A DNA stretch of 41,275 nt, taken from CAZBGQ01 sp964491515. Its GTDB lineage: Bacteria > Patescibacteriota > Gracilibacteria > UBA1369 > UBA12473. A program made the position numbers and the translations under genes. The stretch lies in NCBI GenBank assembly GCA_964491515.1, contig CAZBGQ010000013.1, positions 1 to 41,275 of the forward strand, in the 5' to 3' direction. This document shows, one piece after another, positions 38,345 to 41,275 of the stretch. Position 1 is the stretch's first letter, and each line of letters opens with the position of its first letter. The notes under the pieces were generated by a model, which worked only from the letters and a program-made list of their open reading frames with translations, was not told where the DNA came from and ran no database searches.

Positions 38345-40129
38345 CTACGGCGTTGAGTCGGCGTATTTTTCGATCAAGGCGTCAACAGTGAACGTTTCTT
38401 GCTCACGTTTGCCATAGTAGCGTGCAGTGATTGTTCCATCCTTAATTTCTTGTTCGCCCACGATAAGCATGACCGGGATTTTACTAGTTTCTGCTTCCCT
38501 GATTTTCTTGCCGAGTGTTTGGTCAGAGTAGTCTGCCTCAACACGGAATCCCGCATCGAACAGTTGATCTCGCACCGACTGAGCATAGTCCGAGAATTTT
38601 TCACTTAGTGGCAAAACACGTATTTGTTCCGGGGCCAACCAAAATGGGAATGCACCTGCAAAGTGCTCAGTGATGATGGCGATGAATCGTTCCAGGGATC
38701 CGAAAATAGCTCGATGAAGCACGACGGGCCGATGAAGTTTTCCGTCTTTCCCTTCATATTCTAATTCAAAGCGCAGGGGTTGTTGAAAATCCAGTTGGAT
38801 CGTTCCGCATTGCCATTCACGGCGGAGGGAGTCTCGGATTCTAAAGTCAATTTTGGGCCCATAAAACGCACCATCTCCGGGGTTCAATTCATAGGATATT
38901 TTTGACTTTTTAAGCGCAGCTTCCAAGGCTTTTTCAGCCAATTCCCATTGCTTGTCTGTTCCCATTGCTTTTTCTGGGCGAGTGGAAAATACAACCTCAA
39001 AATCAAAGCCAAACAATTCATACACAAATTTGAGGAATTCAATAAAATCAACTACTTCAGATTCGATTTGATCTTCTCGTACAAAGAGATGGGCATCGTC
39101 TTGTGAAAACTTACGAACTCTTGTGAGACCACCCAGCGCTCCTTTTAATTCATTACGGTGAAGCATGGCGAAATCTGCAAATCGGATAGGGAGATTTCGA
39201 TAGCTTCGTGTTCTCATCTTAAACATAATCATATGTGACGGGCAGTTCATTGGTTTAAGAGACGCTTCATTGTCATCTACAGGAAGGATAAACATATTCT
39301 CCTGATAATGTTCCCAGTGACCGCTTTGCTCCCAAAGTGCTTTGTCATAAATGAGAGGAGTTATTACTTCTGAATAGCCACGTTTCCTATATTCTCGGCG
39401 CATGAATTGGGTCAGTTCATTGAAAAGAATCGTTCCTTTCGGATGAAAGAAAACAGAACCTGGCGAAATATCATGAAATTGGAAAAGATCGAGTTCCATT
39501 CCCAGTTTACGGTGGTCACGTTTTTTAGCTTCTTCCAGTTGTACTAGATATTCATTGAGGGCGTGCTTGGTTTTGAAAGCCACTCCATAAATGCGTTGAA
39601 GCATGGGGCGTTTTTCATCTCCACGCCAGTAGGCACCAGAAATTTTTGTCAATTTAAATGAACCTTTTGTGATCTTTCCGGTGTGTTCAAGGTGGCCACC
39701 ACGGCATAAATCTACGAACATCAATCTTTCTCCCATCATGTTGGCATAGAAACTAACCTCTTTTTCGCCGGATTTTTCGAGGTCCTCCACAATTTCAACT
39801 TTGAATGGTTGTTCGACAGCTTTTAATTTCTTGATAGCCTCCTTTGTCGACATATGATCTCCTACAAATGGTTGGCCCTGACTCACAATGCGATCCATTT
39901 TTTTCTGAATAATAACCAAATCCTCAGGGATGAGTGTTCGTGGAAGTTCAAAGTCGTAGTAAAAACCATTTTCAATGGTGGGACCTACTCCAAGCTTAGC
40001 TTCTGGAAACATATCAAGCACCGCCTGTGCGAGAACGTGCGCCAACGAATGACGCATATGATCTAGAAATTCATCTGCTGAAAGTTTTTCTTCACGAGAT
40101 TTGACGTTGGTGCGTTGGGATTTGGCCAT
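38345..40129 (-). CDS. thrS: Threonyl-tRNA synthetase lacking the TGS domain
   Basis: The 594-residue class II synthetase charges tRNA-Thr. The N-terminal TGS domain of typical ThrRS (about 60 residues) is absent, since the protein begins at the editing-domain region 'HMRHSLAHVLAQAVLDMFPEAKLGVGPTIENGFYYDF'. The editing site with 'FVDLCRGGHLEHTGKI' is intact. The catalytic core has 'MNCPSHMIMFK' with the zinc-binding Cys, motif 2 'HRNELKGALGGLTRVRKFSQDDAH', 'GDGAFYGPKIDF', 'EWQCGTIQLDFQ' and motif 3 'HRAIFGSLERFIAIITEHFAG'. The anticodon-binding domain is at about 490-585. It is preceded on the minus strand by a promoter, a T-box-type antiterminator and a terminator, so expression should rise when tRNA-Thr is uncharged. 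Confidence 0.96.
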   Translation of the reverse strand: MAKSQRTNVKSREEKLSADEFLDHMRHSLAHVLAQAVLDMFPEAKLGVGPTIENGFYYDFELPRTLIPEDLVIIQKKMDRIVSQGQPFVGDHMSTKEAIKKLKAVEQPFKVEIVEDLEKSGEKEVSFYANMMGERLMFVDLCRGGHLEHTGKITKGSFKLTKISGAYWRGDEKRPMLQRIYGVAFKTKHALNEYLVQLEEAKKRDHRKLGMELDLFQFHDISPGSVFFHPKGTILFNELTQFMRREYRKRGYSEVITPLIYDKALWEQSGHWEHYQENMFILPVDDNEASLKPMNCPSHMIMFKMRTRSYRNLPIRFADFAMLHRNELKGALGGLTRVRKFSQDDAHLFVREDQIESEVVDFIEFLKFVYELFGFDFEVVFSTRPEKAMGTDKQWELAEKALEAALKKSKISYELNPGDGAFYGPKIDFRIRDSLRREWQCGTIQLDFQQPLRFELEYEGKDGKLHRPVVLHRAIFGSLERFIAIITEHFAGAFPFWLAPEQIRVLPLSEKFSDYAQSVRDQLFDAGFRVEADYSDQTLGKKIREAETSKIPVMLIVGEQEIKDGTITARYYGKREQETFTVDALIEKYADSTP

Positions 40130-40167
40130 GGGAGTGGGGGTTATGAGGGTGGGGAGAGATTTTGAAC

Positions 40168-40193
40168 AAAAAACACAGCATATAGCTGTGCTC
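40168..40193 (-). terminator. Terminator of the thrS leader
   Basis: On the minus strand CACAGC-tatat-GCTGTG (40174-40190) is followed by six T residues (40168-40173). The stem can extend outward with GAG against TTT, and those GAG bases also belong to the antiterminator, so the two folds exclude each other. Confidence 0.8.
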
Positions 40194-40305
40194 GGATCCC
40201 GTAATACGGGACGGTTCCACCGGGCTTCCCCATTTATGACGGGGCTACTTTGATATTGGGATGAAATTCTTCAGAGATGGTAAGCTCCAAATCAAACATT
40301 TCAAC
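40168..40305 (-). promoter_or_regulatory. T-box-type leader of thrS
   Basis: On the minus strand, GCCCGG (40220-40225) pairs with CCGAGC (40190-40195) with one mismatch. Then a seven-base bulge TGGAACC (40213-40219) is followed by a second stem GTCCCGT/ACGGGAT (40196-40212). This is the exact architecture of T-box antiterminators, where the UGGN of the bulge pairs with the free NCCA end of uncharged tRNA. Here UGGA matches UCCA of the tRNA-Thr at 20881-20955. A short hairpin upstream (40262-40303, TGAAAT/ATTTCA) has an ACC codon (40279-40281) in its upper part, a possible specifier. A full classical stem I is not seen. Confidence 0.75.
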
Positions 40306-40311
40306 GTCCCT

Positions 40312-40340
40312 ATGATAGGCGGAGTGTGCAGGGAGGTCAA
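40312..40340 (-). promoter_or_regulatory. Promoter of the thrS leader and gene
   Basis: TTGACC (40335-40340), 17 bases, TATCAT (40312-40317) on the minus strand. The start near 40305 gives a leader of about 175 bases. The remaining gap from 40341 to 40569 shows only shadow frames and, near its right end, a TGATAATAT that may serve the HNH gene on the plus strand. Confidence 0.75.
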
Positions 40341-40569
40341 GAGGGTAGGGGGGCGTGATTTTGTGAAGCGGTTTGTTGTTGTGGGCAAAGTGATGCTTGC
40401 TCGGAAATCTAGACGGATTTTTTTGCACAAATTGTGGAAAACGTTTATCGGCGTGTCATACTTTGTTCATGTTGGTGATGGCGAAATAAACACCTAGAGA
40501 TGTCCATCCCATATGTTCGTAGAACAGGCTAAAAGGTGATAATATTAACACTCACTAGCCTCTCCCAAT

Positions 40570-41275
40570 ATGACCACCAAAAAACTCCACAAACGGTTCG
40601 CCGAATGCGGACAGAGCATCAAAAAACTCATGAGAGAATGCGCCTTAATGTTACCTGAAATCGACCGCCAGCGAATCTGGAAGAAGGAAGGATTTGGGTC
40701 AATTTACGAATACGCCGCTAAATTAGCCAACATGAGCCGCTATCAAGTTGAACTAGCTCTGTGGACAGTTCGAAAAATCGAACACATGCCAGCGCTCTTG
40801 AAAGTTGCTCGGGAGAAGGGGATTCACGCTGTGCGGCCTGTGGCAAACGTGGCAACCGAAGAAACGGCCAAGTTCTGGGCGGACAAGGCGGAGAATCTCA
40901 CAAAAAATGCATTAGAAGTGTATGTGAGAGAGACAAGGAAATCTTGTCCCAGGACAAGTCTCCAACCTGCAAAGTCGTCCAAAATGACGATAAAAGTGGC
41001 CCTTCCTGAATCTCTCGCCAAGCGGTTAGATCAGCTGAGCAAACGAGCGGACTTCGAAGAACTATTGGGAAAGTTTTTGGACGATCTTGAACAAGAGGAG
41101 GAAGCCAACAAGCCTACTTCTGTAGAAACAGATTCAAGGCATGTACCGGTCAAAATTCGTCGCCACGTGACCACGCGAACCGGAAATAGGTGTGCTTATC
41201 CCACCTGTAAAAAATCGATTTATCAGTTGCACCACACAGAGCGGTGGGCCCTAAAACATGCGCATGATCCTGACC
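40570..41275 (+). CDS. HNH endonuclease-domain protein, 3' end outside the window
   Basis: The open frame from ATG 40570 runs 235 codons to the window edge without a stop. The N-terminal part (about 1-120) is helical ('MTTKKLHKRFAECGQSIKKLMRECALMLPEIDRQRIW', 'SIYEYAAKLANMSRYQVELALWTVRKIEHMP'). After a linker and a charged region ('LPESLAKRLDQLSKRADFEELLGKFLDDLEQEEE') comes the start of an HNH nuclease: 'VTTRTGNRCAYPTCKKSIYQLHHTERWALKHAHDPD', with the CxxC-type zinc pair and the HH of the beta-beta-alpha metal site. Residues about 124-137 are encoded by a dispersed palindromic repeat (40943-40973) that keeps the frame. The function may be phage or transposon related. Confidence 0.8.
   Translation, partial: MTTKKLHKRFAECGQSIKKLMRECALMLPEIDRQRIWKKEGFGSIYEYAAKLANMSRYQVELALWTVRKIEHMPALLKVAREKGIHAVRPVANVATEETAKFWADKAENLTKNALEVYVRETRKSCPRTSLQPAKSSKMTIKVALPESLAKRLDQLSKRADFEELLGKFLDDLEQEEEANKPTSVETDSRHVPVKIRRHVTTRTGNRCAYPTCKKSIYQLHHTERWALKHAHDPD
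40943..40973. repeat. Dispersed palindromic repeat, copy C, inside a coding sequence
   Basis: CTTGTCC-ca-GGACAAG (40943-40958) followed by TCTCCAACCTGCAAA is the third copy of the element at 3713 and 8961. Including flanks (ggaaa before), copies B and C agree at roughly 31 of 36 bases. Here it lies within the HNH gene without breaking the frame. Confidence 0.65.

Noticed and set aside
40234..40428. 64-aa minus-strand ORF upstream of thrS, or a 21-aa leader peptide at 40234-40299
   Set aside because: It overlaps the promoter and T-box leader, has no family features, and has no run of Thr codons expected of an attenuation peptide.
1..41275. CRISPR array, integrase, transposase or rRNA operon
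   Set aside because: No regularly spaced repeats, cas genes, recombinase motifs or rRNA sequence were seen; only the small dispersed repeats are present.
1..41275. Recoded TGA (glycine) genetic code
   Set aside because: Long genes contain no in-frame TGA, and several genes end in TGA at the expected length.

Overview
The window looks like a fragment of an ultra-small, probably fermentative bacterium of the Candidate Phyla Radiation (Patescibacteria), with Peregrinibacteria as my best guess. The evidence is the very compact gene packing, the near absence of Shine-Dalgarno sequences, ribosomal protein S6 followed directly by S18 with no ssb between them, a long acidic S6 tail, and a block of large membrane proteins that I cannot match to any described family beyond a VirB6/TrbL-like fold. 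TGA is used as a stop (for example the genes ending at 3633 and 14700), which argues against the Gracilibacteria/Absconditabacteria code. This placement is inference and was not computed.

Layout. 1-615: two gene fragments (type I restriction S subunit on minus, glycosyltransferase on plus) joined head to head at about 360, either a rearrangement or a misassembly. 625-3633: a lipoprotein, a YiiX-like cysteine hydrolase, a 2Fe-2S ferredoxin, an MGMT-like protein and a small membrane protein. 3749-10763, all minus: an unknown gene, then (in transcription order) flavodoxin, korA, korB, ilvE and rhodanese in a tight operon that should link branched-chain 2-oxoacids to low-potential electron carriers, preceded by an SLH-domain surface protein and purN. 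10912-11473: a gene-free stretch that appears to hold a structured RNA on the minus strand. 11476-17583: enolase, an MBL-fold hydrolase, a zinc-ribbon protein, a lipoprotein, tRNA-Arg, a DUF1189 protein and an ABC exporter with an attenuator-like leader. 17805-20825: two small-leader membrane genes, then a DNA-damage operon (54-aa membrane protein, lexA, dinB) with a promoter carrying two phased inverted repeats. 20881-28007: tRNA-Thr, pyrD, a NIF3-C-like protein, mutS, rpsF-rpsR, a HAD phosphatase and proB. 28190-38341: a five-gene block encoding unknown large membrane-associated proteins. 38345-40340: thrS (minus) with a T-box-type leader. 40570-end: an HNH endonuclease cut by the window edge.

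Regulation is the richest part of the window. The thrS leader has a T-box antiterminator with a UGGAACC bulge whose UGGA matches the UCCA end of the tRNA-Thr encoded in the same window. The lexA operon promoter has a candidate new LexA operator. Several genes have an extended -10 box exactly six bases before ATG, so their mRNAs are probably leaderless. Two families of short repeats are scattered through the window; one copy lies in frame inside a coding sequence and another supplies a stop codon.
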